A DNA stretch of 64,000 nt from an uncultured Oscillospiraceae bacterium (lineage in GTDB: Bacteria > Bacillota > Clostridia > Oscillospirales > Oscillospiraceae). Shown here piece after piece: positions 15,620 to 24,265 of this stretch. A program made the translations under genes and the position numbers. Under the pieces are notes generated by a model that worked only from the letters and a program-made list of their open reading frames with translations, ran no database searches and was not told the origin of the DNA. Each line of letters begins with the position of its first letter. The first letter of the stretch is position 1. Where the stretch lies: positions 1 to 64,000 of the forward strand of contig CAKTMC010000005.1 of assembly GCA_934573735.1 (NCBI GenBank). Reading direction: 5' to 3'.

Positions 15620-16684
15620 ATGAAGATAGTGGTTCTTGGCGGCGGCATCAGCACCGAGCGGCACGTTTCGCTCGTGTCCGGCACAAGCGCGTGCCTTGCG
15701 TTGCGCGAGAGAGGTCACAAGGCGATTTTCGTCGATATGTTCCTCGGTCTTGAGGATTATACGGGCAGGCTGGAGGACGCCTTCGACGTGCCCGACGGCT
15801 TCTGCGGCAAGGTCGCCATTGAAGCAAAGGCCCCCGACCTCCAGGCGGTCATAGCCTCGAGAAAATACAAGAGCCCGAGCAGACTCGGCAAAAACGTGCT
15901 TGAGATATGCGCGCTTGCCGACTGCGTGTTCCTCGGTCTGCACGGCGCAGACGGCGAGGACGGCAAAATTCAGGCGGCGCTCGACCTGCTCGGCATCCCC
16001 TACACCGGCTCCGACTGTCTCGGCAGCGCCATGGCGATGGACAAGGCGATCGCAAAGCGCATCATGGAGTCTGCCGGGATACGCACCCCGAAGTGGCAGG
16101 AGCTGCGCTACACGGCGGAGGACGTGCCGCATCTGGCGGCGACGCTCCCCATGCCCTGTGTCGTCAAGGTCGTTGACGGCGGCTCATCCATCGGCGTGAG
16201 TCTCCCCGAAAGCCGCGCTGAGCTTGCTTCCGCGCTGACGGAGATACTGAAATACGGAAACCGCATAGTCGTTGAGGAGAGGATATTCGGCCGCGAGCTT
16301 ACGGTCCCGATCTTTGACGGGCACGCGCTCAGCGCGATAGAGATAATCTCGCCAGACAAGTTTGACTATGTGGCAAAGTATCAGTCCGCGGCGGCGGGCG
16401 GCGCTCAGGAGATATGTCCCGCGCATATTACCGAGGACGAGTACAGGCAGATCGCCGACATGGCGCTGCGATTTCACGAGGCGCTGGGGCTATCCGTCTA
16501 TTCCCGCTCCGACTTCATTCTCGACAAAAACGGCAAGGCCTGGTGTCTTGAGGTCAACACCCTCCCCGGCATGACCCCGGCAAGCCTTATTCCCAAGGCC
16601 GCAAGGCTTGAGGGCTTGAGCTACGGCGAGCTTTGCGAAAAAATAATTGAGCTGTCTCTCGCGGCGCGTAAAAACAAAAGATAA
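15620..16684 (+). CDS. ddl: D-alanine--D-alanine ligase
   Basis: A 354-residue ATP-grasp enzyme joining two D-alanines for peptidoglycan precursors. Seen in order: VVLGGGISTERHVSLVSG (N-terminal domain), GLHGADGEDGKIQAALD, CVVKVVDGGSSIGV (ATP-grasp loop) and CLEVNTLPGMTPASL (metal ligands and C-terminal loop). ATG 15620 is preferred over 15614 because AAGGAG at 15606-15611 leaves eight bases to the former and only two to the latter. The spacing GADGEDG...GMTPASL is that of Ddl, though D-Ala-D-Lac-type ligases look similar; a vancomycin-type gene cluster is absent. Confidence 0.93.
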   Translation: MKIVVLGGGISTERHVSLVSGTSACLALRERGHKAIFVDMFLGLEDYTGRLEDAFDVPDGFCGKVAIEAKAPDLQAVIASRKYKSPSRLGKNVLEICALADCVFLGLHGADGEDGKIQAALDLLGIPYTGSDCLGSAMAMDKAIAKRIMESAGIRTPKWQELRYTAEDVPHLAATLPMPCVVKVVDGGSSIGVSLPESRAELASALTEILKYGNRIVVEERIFGRELTVPIFDGHALSAIEIISPDKFDYVAKYQSAAAGGAQEICPAHITEDEYRQIADMALRFHEALGLSVYSRSDFILDKNGKAWCLEVNTLPGMTPASLIPKAARLEGLSYGELCEKIIELSLAARKNKR

Positions 16685-16793
16685 AAAATTTATTTAATTA
16701 TGTTTACAGTTTCTTGATACATTGCGCAAATCTTATGATAGAATATAATAATGTAATCATAATTTGAAATATTTTTTTATAAAAGGTGAGCGT

Positions 16794-17198
16794 ATGAGAG
16801 AGCGTTTGGCAAGGTTCATGGCCGGGAGAAACGGCAATGACCAGCTTAACAATTTTTTGCTGATAATGGATATTGTCCTTATCCTGCTGAGTATTATCAT
16901 ACCCGGCAAGGCGGGGAAGTATCTTTATATCGCGGTGCTCGCGCTTCTTATTTATATATATTTCCGTATGTTTTCAAGAAATATTACGAAGCGCCGCGAG
17001 GAAAACGGCAAGTTTATCCGTCTTAAATACCGCGTTGACGCCGCATACCGCGTGCGGCATGAGCGTTGGGTACAGCGCAAGGACTATAAGTTTTTTACCT
17101 GTCCCTCCTGCCGCACCACGCTCAGAGTTCCGCGCGGCAAGGGACAAATAAAAATAGTCTGCCGCAAATGCGGCAGCTCCTTCACGGGTAAAACCTGA
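16794..17198 (+). CDS. Membrane protein with C-terminal zinc ribbon
   Basis: A 134-residue protein: a basic N terminus (MRERLARFMAG), two hydrophobic helices (about 22-60), a basic stretch, then CPSC near 103 and CRKCG near 122, which form a zinc ribbon. The start at 16794 follows an AGGTGAG site; the earlier ATG at 16764 has none. Its TGA stop overlaps the next ATG by one base, so it is translationally coupled to the DUF5685 gene and lies in one operon with it and a DnaJ-domain gene. The three together suggest a membrane-linked protein-handling function. Not otherwise recognised. Confidence 0.8.
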   Translation: MRERLARFMAGRNGNDQLNNFLLIMDIVLILLSIIIPGKAGKYLYIAVLALLIYIYFRMFSRNITKRREENGKFIRLKYRVDAAYRVRHERWVQRKDYKFFTCPSCRTTLRVPRGKGQIKIVCRKCGSSFTGKT

Positions 17199-18037
17199 TG
17201 TTCGGTTATCTCGTAGCGGCACCGGAAAAGCTGAGTCAGCCGCAGTTTGAGAGATACCGCGCGGCATACTGCGGGCTGTGTCGTTCGCTGCGTTCAAGGC
17301 ATGGGCAGATCTCAGGTCTGACGCTAAATTACGATATGACCTTTCTGGTGCTCTTTCTCTCCTCGCTCTATGAGCCGGAGGAGCAGTCGGGCAGCGGGAT
17401 CTGCCTTGTCCATCCGATTGAGCCGCGGGACTGGGTCATGAGCACTGCAAGCGACTATGCGGCGGACATGAACCTTGCCCTCGCCTATCAAAAATGCATG
17501 GATGACTGGGAGGACGACGGCAGCATAGCAGCAGTATGCGAGGCGGGACTCATGAAGGGCAGCTATAAAAAGCTCGAGGCGCAGTATCCGCGTCAATGCG
17601 CGGCCATAGCCTCGGCTTTGTCACGGCTGCATGAGATTGAAAAGAGCATACCCGACGGCGCGGACGAGGCCTCCGCCTGCTTCGGCGATTTGATGGCGGA
17701 GCTATTCGTCTGGCAGGAGGATCGCTGGAGCGATACGGTGCGCCGCATGGCGGCCGCGCTCGGCAGGTTTATATATGTCATGGATGCCTGCATGGACCTG
17801 GATAAGGACACGCTCTATTCCAGATATAATCCGTTCAGGAAGTATTACGGACTGAATAACAACGAGCAGCGCTTTCGAGATATTCTGCGTATGCTGCTCG
17901 GCGAATGTATATTATATTTTGACAAGCTGCCGCTTGTGCAGGATGCGGATATTTTGAAGAATATTCTCTGCGAGGGGCTTTGGCAGCAGTTCGATAAGAA
18001 ATACGGCGAAAAACGCGATAAAAGCGATAATAAATAA
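17198..18037 (+). CDS. DUF5685 family protein
   Basis: A 279-residue, mostly helical protein beginning [13 protein letters not shown], with CGLCRSLR near residue 25, a pattern I associate with the DUF5685 family of Clostridia. Aspartate-rich stretches such as [19 protein letters not shown] recall metal-binding helical bundles, but no catalytic site can be named. It lies in a three-gene operon: its start overlaps the zinc-ribbon gene's stop and it ends 14 bases before the DnaJ-domain gene. Function unknown; the neighbours suggest cooperation with Hsp70. Confidence 0.8.
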   Translation: MFGYLVAAPEKLSQPQFERYRAAYCGLCRSLRSRHGQISGLTLNYDMTFLVLFLSSLYEPEEQSGSGICLVHPIEPRDWVMSTASDYAADMNLALAYQKCMDDWEDDGSIAAVCEAGLMKGSYKKLEAQYPRQCAAIASALSRLHEIEKSIPDGADEASACFGDLMAELFVWQEDRWSDTVRRMAAALGRFIYVMDACMDLDKDTLYSRYNPFRKYYGLNNNEQRFRDILRMLLGECILYFDKLPLVQDADILKNILCEGLWQQFDKKYGEKRDKSDNK

Positions 18038-18051
18038 GAAGGGACCCTCAG

Positions 18052-18744
18052 ATGTATCAGGATCCGTACAAGGTTCTCGGCGTCTCGCCCGACGCGAGCG
18101 ACGAGGAAATCAAAAAAGCATACAGAGAGCTTGCAAAGAAATATCACCCGGACAGAAATCCCGGCGACGAGTACGCGGCAAGGCGCATGAACGAGATAAA
18201 CGCGGCCTATGACGCGATAAAGAGCGGAGCGGCGCAGCAGCAGAGCGCATACGGTCAGAGCGGCTACGGGCAGCAGTACGGCTATCAGCAGTATGATAAC
18301 CCTTGGGGCGGCTTTGATCCCTTCGGCGCATGGGGTCAGGCCTACGGTCAGCGCGGCGGTGCGCGGCAGCAGACGGAGCGGAGCGAATACACGGCGGCGA
18401 AGAATTATATTCGCAACGGTATGTACAAAGAGGCGCTCAACGCTCTCTCCGGCGTTCCCGTGCCCGAGCGTGACGGCAAGTGGTACTATCTCAGCGCGGG
18501 TGCGAATATGTACATGGGCAATAAAATCGCGGCGCTTGACTTGGCAAAGAAGGCGGTCGAGATAGATCCCGGCAACGAGGAATACCGGCGGCTTCTTGAG
18601 CAGCTTCAAAGCGGCGGAGATTTTTATGATAACTATACGGTAAACTACCGCAGCGGCATCTCGCCGGACAGACTGTGCATGGCGATGTGCATTGCAAACG
18701 CCTGTCTCGGTCCAACCTGCGGCTGGAGATTTTTCTGCTGCTGA
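18052..18744 (+). CDS. DnaJ (J-domain) protein, TPR-like C terminus
   Basis: A 230-residue co-chaperone-like protein. The J domain (1-65) has the HPD motif in [13 protein letters not shown] Gln/Tyr/Gly-rich linker follows (about 65-110), then helical repeats that read like two TPR units (about 115-185). The C terminus is cysteine-containing (ends WRFFCC). The zinc-finger and peptide-binding domains of true DnaJ are absent, so this is a specialised J protein that would direct DnaK to particular clients. It is the third gene of the zinc-ribbon/DUF5685 operon and is followed by a palindromic terminator. Confidence 0.9.
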   Translation: MYQDPYKVLGVSPDASDEEIKKAYRELAKKYHPDRNPGDEYAARRMNEINAAYDAIKSGAAQQQSAYGQSGYGQQYGYQQYDNPWGGFDPFGAWGQAYGQRGGARQQTERSEYTAAKNYIRNGMYKEALNALSGVPVPERDGKWYYLSAGANMYMGNKIAALDLAKKAVEIDPGNEEYRRLLEQLQSGGDFYDNYTVNYRSGISPDRLCMAMCIANACLGPTCGWRFFCC

Positions 18745-18761
18745 TTTATTATATATATCTA

Positions 18762-18812
18762 AAAATGTTGGGGTAGGCTTCTCAATCAGAGAATATCTAC
18801 ACCCAACATTTT
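18762..18812 (+). repeat. Palindrome A: hairpin repeat and terminator after the J-domain gene
   Basis: A 51-base hairpin. AAAATGTTGGG pairs with CCCAACATTTT and an inner TTCTC/GAGAA stem closes the loop. A T-rich tail makes it a probable terminator. A near-copy stands at 20136-20186, so the pair brackets the ADP-ribosylglycohydrolase gene. Confidence 0.8.
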
Positions 18813-18908
18813 CATGAAATTTTTTGCAACTACATCTTCCAATCCGAGCAGTTTTGTTGTAATATCTTTCATATAACATACAGGATATAGACAAAAGGAG
18901 CAACTCGA

Positions 18909-20021
18909 ATGAGAGCTAAAGAAAAATTCCGTGGGTGCCTGATAGGTGGAGCGGTTGGAGACGCTCTGGGCTATGCCGTTGAGTTCATGCCAGATTATTA
19001 TATATTCCGCAGATACGGAGAGAATGGGATTACAGAGTATGAGCTGTATAAAGGGACAGCTCAAATCTCTGACGATACCCAAATGACGCTGTTTACCTCT
19101 ACAGGCCTGCTCCTTGGCACAACTCGCGGAATGCTCCGCGGTATCATGGGTGCCTATGAGGATTATATTCGATACAGCTACAAAGACTGGTATCGCACAC
19201 AAACTGAGCATTACCCTTTACCAAAGGAGAACCACTACTCCTGGCTTGTTAATGTGCCGGAGCTGTTTAGCAGACGTGCGCCCGGAAGCACCTGCATGTC
19301 TGCCTTGGCCAGCGCTGAAGAAGGCTCCGTGAAGCATCCAATCAACCACAGCAAGGGCTGCGGCGGCGTGATGCGCGTAGCCCCGATAGGATTGTACTTT
19401 GCCAACAAGAGAATACCCATAGAGAAATCTGATGCGATAGGTGCAGAAGCAGCAGCCATAACCCACGGTCATGAGTTAGGATGGTTGCCAGCAGCAGCCT
19501 TAGTTCATATTATCCGGTATTTGGTTGAACATGAAGACGAATCGATTCTGGCAGCTGTAGAATCGGCTCGCTCTGCACTCCCGGTTATATTTCCGGAAGC
19601 GGAAAAGATGAATGTGTTCCAGGCACTTCTCCAGAAAGCGATTGATCTATCGCAGACAGAATTGAACGACTTGGATGCAATCAGGCAACTTGGACAGGGC
19701 TGGGTCGGAGAAGAGGCACTGGCCATCGCAATCTATAGTTCTTTGAAACACCCGGAGAGTTTTGAAGAAGCCGTTGTTGCGGCAGTTAATCACAGCGGAG
19801 ACAGCGACTCCACCGGCGCGATTGCGGGAAATATCATGGGCGCTGCACTTGGTATCCAGGCGATTCCTGAGAAATTCCTTGAGAAGCTGGAGCTTCGGGA
19901 TCTTATTTTGAACCTTGCCGATGACTTGCTCAACGACTGCCAAATGAAAGAATACGATGATTTTGAGGATCCTGTCTGGATGGCGAAGTATGTAAGGATG
20001 GATTATCAGCCCAAAGAATGA
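18909..20021 (+). CDS. ADP-ribosylglycohydrolase family protein
   Basis: A 370-residue DraG-type hydrolase, which removes ADP-ribose from proteins or small molecules. The N-terminal metal site is in GCLIGGAVGDALGYAVE, the second part in ISDDTQMTLFT, and the C-terminal GDSDSTGAIAGNIMGAALG completes the two-magnesium centre, so it should be active. A usable AAGGAG precedes the ATG. Codon use and base composition are visibly less GC-rich than in flanking genes, and the gene lies between two matching palindromes (18762-18812, 20136-20186), suggesting acquisition by transfer. No ADP-ribosyltransferase partner is visible nearby. Confidence 0.93.
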   Translation: MRAKEKFRGCLIGGAVGDALGYAVEFMPDYYIFRRYGENGITEYELYKGTAQISDDTQMTLFTSTGLLLGTTRGMLRGIMGAYEDYIRYSYKDWYRTQTEHYPLPKENHYSWLVNVPELFSRRAPGSTCMSALASAEEGSVKHPINHSKGCGGVMRVAPIGLYFANKRIPIEKSDAIGAEAAAITHGHELGWLPAAALVHIIRYLVEHEDESILAAVESARSALPVIFPEAEKMNVFQALLQKAIDLSQTELNDLDAIRQLGQGWVGEEALAIAIYSSLKHPESFEEAVVAAVNHSGDSDSTGAIAGNIMGAALGIQAIPEKFLEKLELRDLILNLADDLLNDCQMKEYDDFEDPVWMAKYVRMDYQPKE

Positions 20022-20135
20022 GGCAAGCGGCCGTGGGCCTTCTATTCAAGTATGCCTTGACTGATGCATATCTATCGGCTTTATTCTAAAGGTTTTTCCT
20101 GTTATGCTCTACTTTTGTTTTTCATTTTTCAAAAG

Positions 20136-20186
20136 AAAATGTTGGGGTTTAGATCTTCTCTGTTCGAGAAGTCTACCCCAACATTT
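20136..20186. repeat. Palindrome B: near-copy of the hairpin at 18762
   Basis: AAATGTTGGGGT (20137-20148) pairs perfectly with ACCCCAACATTT (20175-20186), with an inner CTTCTC/GAGAAG stem. It shares the AAAATGTTGGGGT arm and loop design of the repeat at 18762 and the same total length. It sits between the convergent ends of the glycohydrolase gene and the 20199 gene. Confidence 0.8.
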
Positions 20187-20198
20187 ATTTTAGAATCT

Positions 20199-20681
20199 TT
20201 AATCCGGGTATTTATATCTGGCGTCGAAATATCTCTCAAGATGCGCGAAATCGACGGGACTTCGCACATAAAAGCCCTTTGAGCCGCTCGGACTGTCAAG
20301 CCGGACATAAATTATCCCGCCCTCTCCGCCCGGAGCAAAGCTCAGACTGCTTTCGCCGAGGCTAATCACCAGAGAGCGCTCCTCTATCTCCATCTCCCCT
20401 GCTTTTATGGGGATGAAATACGGGTCTGTGATAAACTTGCTGAAATAGAGCTCATCTCTTTGCGTAAAGGGAAGCTCATTCCCGCCGCAGTACATCTTGG
20501 GCGAGGCATAGCGCGAGTCGTTTATCGCGTCCGCTATATCGTTTTTCAGGCTACGCCACTGGGCGCGCATGACCATGAGATAGGAAAAATAAATAATACC
20601 GGCGAGGAACATCAGCATGACGGCATAAAGCAGGAGGTTCAGCACACATCCCCTTCTGTAGCCTCTGAGTGTCATTCCCAT
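20199..20681 (-). CDS. Hypothetical membrane-anchored protein
   Basis: About 160 residues with one membrane segment near the N terminus (about 14-36) and a soluble C-terminal domain of mixed strands ending ARYKYPD. The likely start is ATG 20681, with GGAGG ten bases upstream; ATG 20675, which forms an ATGA overlap with the upstream stop, is the alternative. It follows the arsenate reductase-like gene in the rnj operon. No family recognised. Confidence 0.65.
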   Translation of the reverse strand: MGMTLRGYRRGCVLNLLLYAVMLMFLAGIIYFSYLMVMRAQWRSLKNDIADAINDSRYASPKMYCGGNELPFTQRDELYFSKFITDPYFIPIKAGEMEIEERSLVISLGESSLSFAPGGEGGIIYVRLDSPSGSKGFYVRSPVDFAHLERYFDARYKYPD

Positions 20682-21010
20682 GTCTTCCAAACCTCCGGAC
20701 AATAGCCGACTGTGGCCTGTCTGCCGTTTCGGACGATCGGGGTCTTGATAAGATATGGTATTTCAAAGAGCTTATCCAATTTTGCCTCGTTTGAGGCGAG
20801 GTATTGATAGAGCGGATAATCCTCATCGTTTGTATCGACCATCGCGTCAAGCCCTACGGCATTTTTCACAGAGCTTAGCTCTCCCCTGCTCATGCCGTAC
20901 TTGATAACGTCGATAAACTGATATTTTATGCGCCGCTCCTTGAAATAGCGCTCCGCCTTTTTCGTGTCAAAGCATTTTGACTTGCCGTATATCTGAATAT
21001 TCATACTCAT
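20672..21010 (-). CDS. Arsenate reductase / Spx family protein
   Basis: A 112-residue thioredoxin-fold protein with the ArsC-type opening GKSKCFDTKKAERYF. Cys13 is the only N-terminal cysteine, so a CxxC redox pair as in Spx is absent. The cis-proline region is IKTPIVRNGRQATVGY. It overlaps the RNase J stop by an ATGA, so the two are coupled. Family members are thiol oxidoreductases or RNA-polymerase-binding regulators. With no arsenic genes around, an arsenate role is not supported and a general redox role is as likely. Confidence 0.85.
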   Translation of the reverse strand: MSMNIQIYGKSKCFDTKKAERYFKERRIKYQFIDVIKYGMSRGELSSVKNAVGLDAMVDTNDEDYPLYQYLASNEAKLDKLFEIPYLIKTPIVRNGRQATVGYCPEVWKTWE

Positions 21011-22665
21011 ATCTCGGATATGACCGGCAATATCATCGGGCTGCGGCGGGTGGTCTTATAGAGATAGCCCGAAAGATTGCTCTTGACGCGGTTCTTTATC
21101 GCCGTCCAGTCGCTTATGCGCTGCTCCTCGCAGGCGGCGACGGATTCCAGCGTCACGCGCTTTAGCTCATCCATCATGCCCTCGGCCTCCTTGACGTAGA
21201 TAAAGCCGCGGGTGATTATCTCGGGCTCGGACAATAGCTTTCTGTCCTCCGAGGAGTATGGCAGGACGACAACTATCATACCGTCCTCCGCAAGACGGTG
21301 CCTGTCGCGCATGACGACGCTGCCGACCTCGCTTGTGCCGCTGCCGTCAAGCATAACGGCGCCGGCAGGGACAGACTCCTCACAGCGTATTCCGCGTCTG
21401 CTGAGCTCAATGACCTTGCCGTTTTCGGCAATGACGATATTCTTCGGCTGAACGCCCATGAGTCTGCCAAGCTCCGCGTGCTTTACAAGCATACGGTACT
21501 CACCGTGAACAGGAATGAAATACTTTGGCTTTGTCAGCGCGAGCAGCATCTTCTGCTCCTCCTGAGAGGCATGACCCGAGACGTGCAGCTCGGTATTGCG
21601 GTCATATATGACCTCCGCGCCCTTGTGGAAGAGCTCATCAATGACGCGGCTTATCATAGTCTCGTTTCCTGGAATTGCGGAGGCGGAGATAATGACTCTG
21701 TCGCCCGCATCGACCTTGATCTGCTTATGCTCGGAAAATGCCATGCGGTAAAGCGCGGACATGGCCTCACCCTGGCTGCCGGTGGATATTATTACGGTCT
21801 TTTCACGCGGCAGAGAATTGACCTTCTCGAGATCCACCATGACGTTCTCGGGAATTTTCACATAGCCGAGAACGGAGGCGACGTGCAGGACATTTTCCAT
21901 GCTTCGTCCGGTGATAGCGACCTTACGGCCATATTTTGCCGCAACGTCGATTATCTGCTGAAGACGGTGGACGTTAGAGGCAAAGGTCGTTATGATAATT
22001 CTCTTATTGCAGCCCATGAAAAGCTTATTGAAGCTTGCGCCGACCTTACGCTCCGAGGCGGAGTAGCCGGGCTTTTCGACGTTTGTAGAGTCACTCAAAA
22101 GCGCGAGGACACCCTCGTTGCCGAGCTGACCGAGACGCGCCAGGTCCATCATGCTGCCCTGAATGGGCGTAACGTCAATTTTGAAGTCGCCCGTATGAAT
22201 AACGGTGCCGACCGGCGTACCGATAGCAAGGGCGACAGCGTCTGGTATGCTGTGGTTGACGTTTATAAACTCGATGGTAAATGCGCCGAGACGGAAGCTG
22301 GAGCCTACTTTCTTGGTGAATATCTGCGTATTATAGAGTAAATCATGCTCCTCAAGCTTGAGCTCAATGAGAGCTGCGGTCAGCGGCATGGTGTAAATAG
22401 GAACATCCAGCTCCTTGAGAACATAGGGCACGGCGCCGATGTGATCCTCGTGTCCGTGCGTAATGATAATACCGCGGATATGCGAGGCGTTTGCCTTGAG
22501 ATAGCTGATGTCCGGCAAGACCATGTCAACGCCGTACATATCCTCATCCGGGAAGCCCATGCCGCAGTCAACAACGATTATATCGCTGCCGAACTCGAAG
22601 ACTGTCATGTTCTTGCCTATCTCTCCAAGTCCGCCAAGGGGAATTATCTTTAGCTTTGAAACCAT
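21007..22665 (-). CDS. rnj: Ribonuclease J
   Basis: A 552-residue metallo-beta-lactamase-fold RNase with 5'-exonuclease and endonuclease activity in mRNA decay. The metal site HGHEDH (His70, His72, Asp74, His75) is intact, the beta-CASP domain follows with TGSQGEAMSAL, and HVSGHASQEE carries the conserved late histidines. Length fits RNase J1/J2. Only one copy is in the window. The arsC-like gene overlaps its stop, and recR lies upstream after 138 bases. Confidence 0.95.
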   Translation of the reverse strand: MVSKLKIIPLGGLGEIGKNMTVFEFGSDIIVVDCGMGFPDEDMYGVDMVLPDISYLKANASHIRGIIITHGHEDHIGAVPYVLKELDVPIYTMPLTAALIELKLEEHDLLYNTQIFTKKVGSSFRLGAFTIEFINVNHSIPDAVALAIGTPVGTVIHTGDFKIDVTPIQGSMMDLARLGQLGNEGVLALLSDSTNVEKPGYSASERKVGASFNKLFMGCNKRIIITTFASNVHRLQQIIDVAAKYGRKVAITGRSMENVLHVASVLGYVKIPENVMVDLEKVNSLPREKTVIISTGSQGEAMSALYRMAFSEHKQIKVDAGDRVIISASAIPGNETMISRVIDELFHKGAEVIYDRNTELHVSGHASQEEQKMLLALTKPKYFIPVHGEYRMLVKHAELGRLMGVQPKNIVIAENGKVIELSRRGIRCEESVPAGAVMLDGSGTSEVGSVVMRDRHRLAEDGMIVVVLPYSSEDRKLLSEPEIITRGFIYVKEAEGMMDELKRVTLESVAACEEQRISDWTAIKNRVKSNLSGYLYKTTRRSPMILPVISEI

Positions 22666-22766
22666 ACTTTCTTATAAATCTCCAATCCTTTTTGAATTTA
22701 CCGCTGCTGAATATCGAGCCGGCGGCATTTTATGTATATGCTCCGATTTGTACCGGTCAGGCGGCC

Positions 22767-22805
22767 GATACTAAATATTGCCCAGTTTAATCGTGATTTA
22801 GTATC
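22767..22805. repeat. Inverted repeat overlapping the recR stop codon
   Basis: GATACTAAAT at 22767-22776 is the exact complement of ATTTAGTATC at 22796-22805, with a 19-base spacer. The right arm overlaps the recR stop. No T run follows on either strand, so it is a weak terminator candidate; it may instead be a protein-binding site ahead of rnj. Confidence 0.5.
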
Positions 22806-23409
22806 ACATCTCCGTGCGCCCCTCAATGGCGCGGTTAAGCGTTGCATCGTCGGCAAACTCAAGGTTTGAGCCGACGGGGATACCGTAGGCAAGGCGAGTT
22901 ACCTTGACGTTAAAGGGCTTGAGCAGACGCGAGATATACATCGCGGTCGCCTCTCCCTCCGTGTCGGGATTTGTGGCCATGATGACCTCCTCTATGCTCT
23001 CATCCTCGCTTGCAACGCGCTGAAGCAGCTCTTTAATACGCACATCGTCGGGACCGACATGGTTCATCGGCGAGAGAACGCCGTGCAGCACATGGTATGT
23101 CCCGTTATATTCCCTCCCCCGCTCAATAGACAGCACATCACGCGGCTCCGAAACGACGCAAATCGTCCCCTTATCGCGGCGGTCGCTTGCGCAAATCGAG
23201 CAAATGTCCCCCTCGGTGAGATTTTGGCATATGCTGCAGCAGTGTACACTCTTTTTCGCGTCTATAATTGCGTTTGCAAAGGCGTTTGCCTCGCTCTCCG
23301 GCAGAGAAAGCACATGGAATGCAAGCCGCTGTGCGCTCTTGCGGCCAATGCCCGGGAGAGAGGCAAATTTGTCGATAAGGTTTTCAAGTGATGCAGGAAA
23401 GAATGACAT
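22804..23409 (-). CDS. recR: Recombination mediator protein RecR
   Basis: A 201-residue DNA repair protein acting with RecF/RecO to load RecA. Seen: LPGIGRKSAQRLAFH (helix-hairpin-helix), the zinc finger CCSICQNLTEGDICSIC, and the Toprim domain with CVVSEPRDVLSIER and ATNPDTEGEATAMYI. Length is normal. The usual upstream dnaX and ybaB genes are missing here; rpe stands upstream instead. Confidence 0.96.
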   Translation of the reverse strand: MSFFPASLENLIDKFASLPGIGRKSAQRLAFHVLSLPESEANAFANAIIDAKKSVHCCSICQNLTEGDICSICASDRRDKGTICVVSEPRDVLSIERGREYNGTYHVLHGVLSPMNHVGPDDVRIKELLQRVASEDESIEEVIMATNPDTEGEATAMYISRLLKPFNVKVTRLAYGIPVGSNLEFADDATLNRAIEGRTEM

Positions 23410-23454
23410 TTTTTCTCCGTTCCGCCGCGTTTACAGCGGCAATGGAAGTGATAT

Positions 23455-24108
23455 TCAGGCCTCGCGTATAGCTTCTATCGCGGCCTTGCGGTCAGGCTTG
23501 CCGAATACGGCGCTGCCTGCGACAAGGACGTTTGCCCCGGCTGCCTTGACAAGCGGCGCGGTGCTTGCGTCTACCCCGCCGTCAACCTCAAGCTCGGTAT
23601 CAAGCTCCGCCGCGTCGAGCATGGCGCGTATCTCGGCTATCTTGGGAAGCTGCTCATGCATAAAGCTCTGCCCGCCGAAGCCCGGCTCCACGGTCATGAC
23701 GAGAATAAGGTCAACAAGCCCGAGATATGGCTTTACCGCCTCCTCCGGTGTTTTCGGCTTTAGCGTAATGCCGGTCTTTTTACCGAGAGACTTTGCGATT
23801 TCAATGGCCTTTATAATATTCTCCTGCGAGTCCGCCTCAACATGGAAGTTTACAAGGTCAGCCCCCGCCTTGCAAAACTGCTCTGTATATCTTATCGGAC
23901 GGTCAATCATAAGATGAACGTCAATAAACATATCGGTAGCCTTCCTCAGCGACTTGAGAACAGGAATACCGATGGATATGTTCGGCACGAAGCTGCCGTC
24001 CATAACGTCAAAATGCACATAATCCGCCCCTGCGGCGGAAATCTCATCAACCTCGGCGCCCAGACGGGCAAAATCAGCCGAGAGTATGGACGGAGCTATC
24101 TTTATCAT
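23455..24108 (-). CDS. rpe: Ribulose-phosphate 3-epimerase
   Basis: A 217-residue TIM-barrel enzyme of the pentose phosphate pathway interconverting ribulose 5-phosphate and xylulose 5-phosphate. Motifs: IAPSILSADFARLG, HFDVMDGSFVPN, MTVEPGFGGQSF and ELEVDGGVDAST. In Bacillus rpe lies between rsgA and spoVM; here it has moved about 22 kb away from that block, next to recR. Confidence 0.96.
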   Translation of the reverse strand: MIKIAPSILSADFARLGAEVDEISAAGADYVHFDVMDGSFVPNISIGIPVLKSLRKATDMFIDVHLMIDRPIRYTEQFCKAGADLVNFHVEADSQENIIKAIEIAKSLGKKTGITLKPKTPEEAVKPYLGLVDLILVMTVEPGFGGQSFMHEQLPKIAEIRAMLDAAELDTELEVDGGVDASTAPLVKAAGANVLVAGSAVFGKPDRKAAIEAIREA

Positions 24109-24205
24109 GAGATGTTCTCCTTTGGCAATATTTCAGGCTTTATGCCCGAAAGCACTAAAATACATTTTATATTATACTACATACCACATCTATTTTGCAA
24201 TAGTC

Positions 24206-24234
24206 TTGACTGAAACAATATTTCGATATAAAAT
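24206..24234 (+). promoter_or_regulatory. Promoter of the XpaC-TelA operon
   Basis: TTGACT (24206-24211) and TAAAAT (24229-24234) with a 17-base spacer, 31 bases before the TTG start at 24266. Confidence 0.6.
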
Positions 24235-24265
24235 AGGATGATAATAATATAGGGAGGAAAGCCCC

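Noticed and set aside
17845..18903. Minus-strand frame (352 codons) across DnaJ and the palindrome
   Set aside because: It runs antisense through the J-domain gene and through the hairpin repeat; no domain is recognisable.
20064..20282. Plus-strand 72-codon frame over palindrome B
   Set aside because: It is formed by the repeat itself and the intergenic spacer, and overlaps the 20199 gene on the other strand; no ribosome site.
20672..21010. Arsenic resistance locus
   Set aside because: The ArsC-like protein stands alone with RNase J; no arsR, arsB or acr3 gene is nearby.
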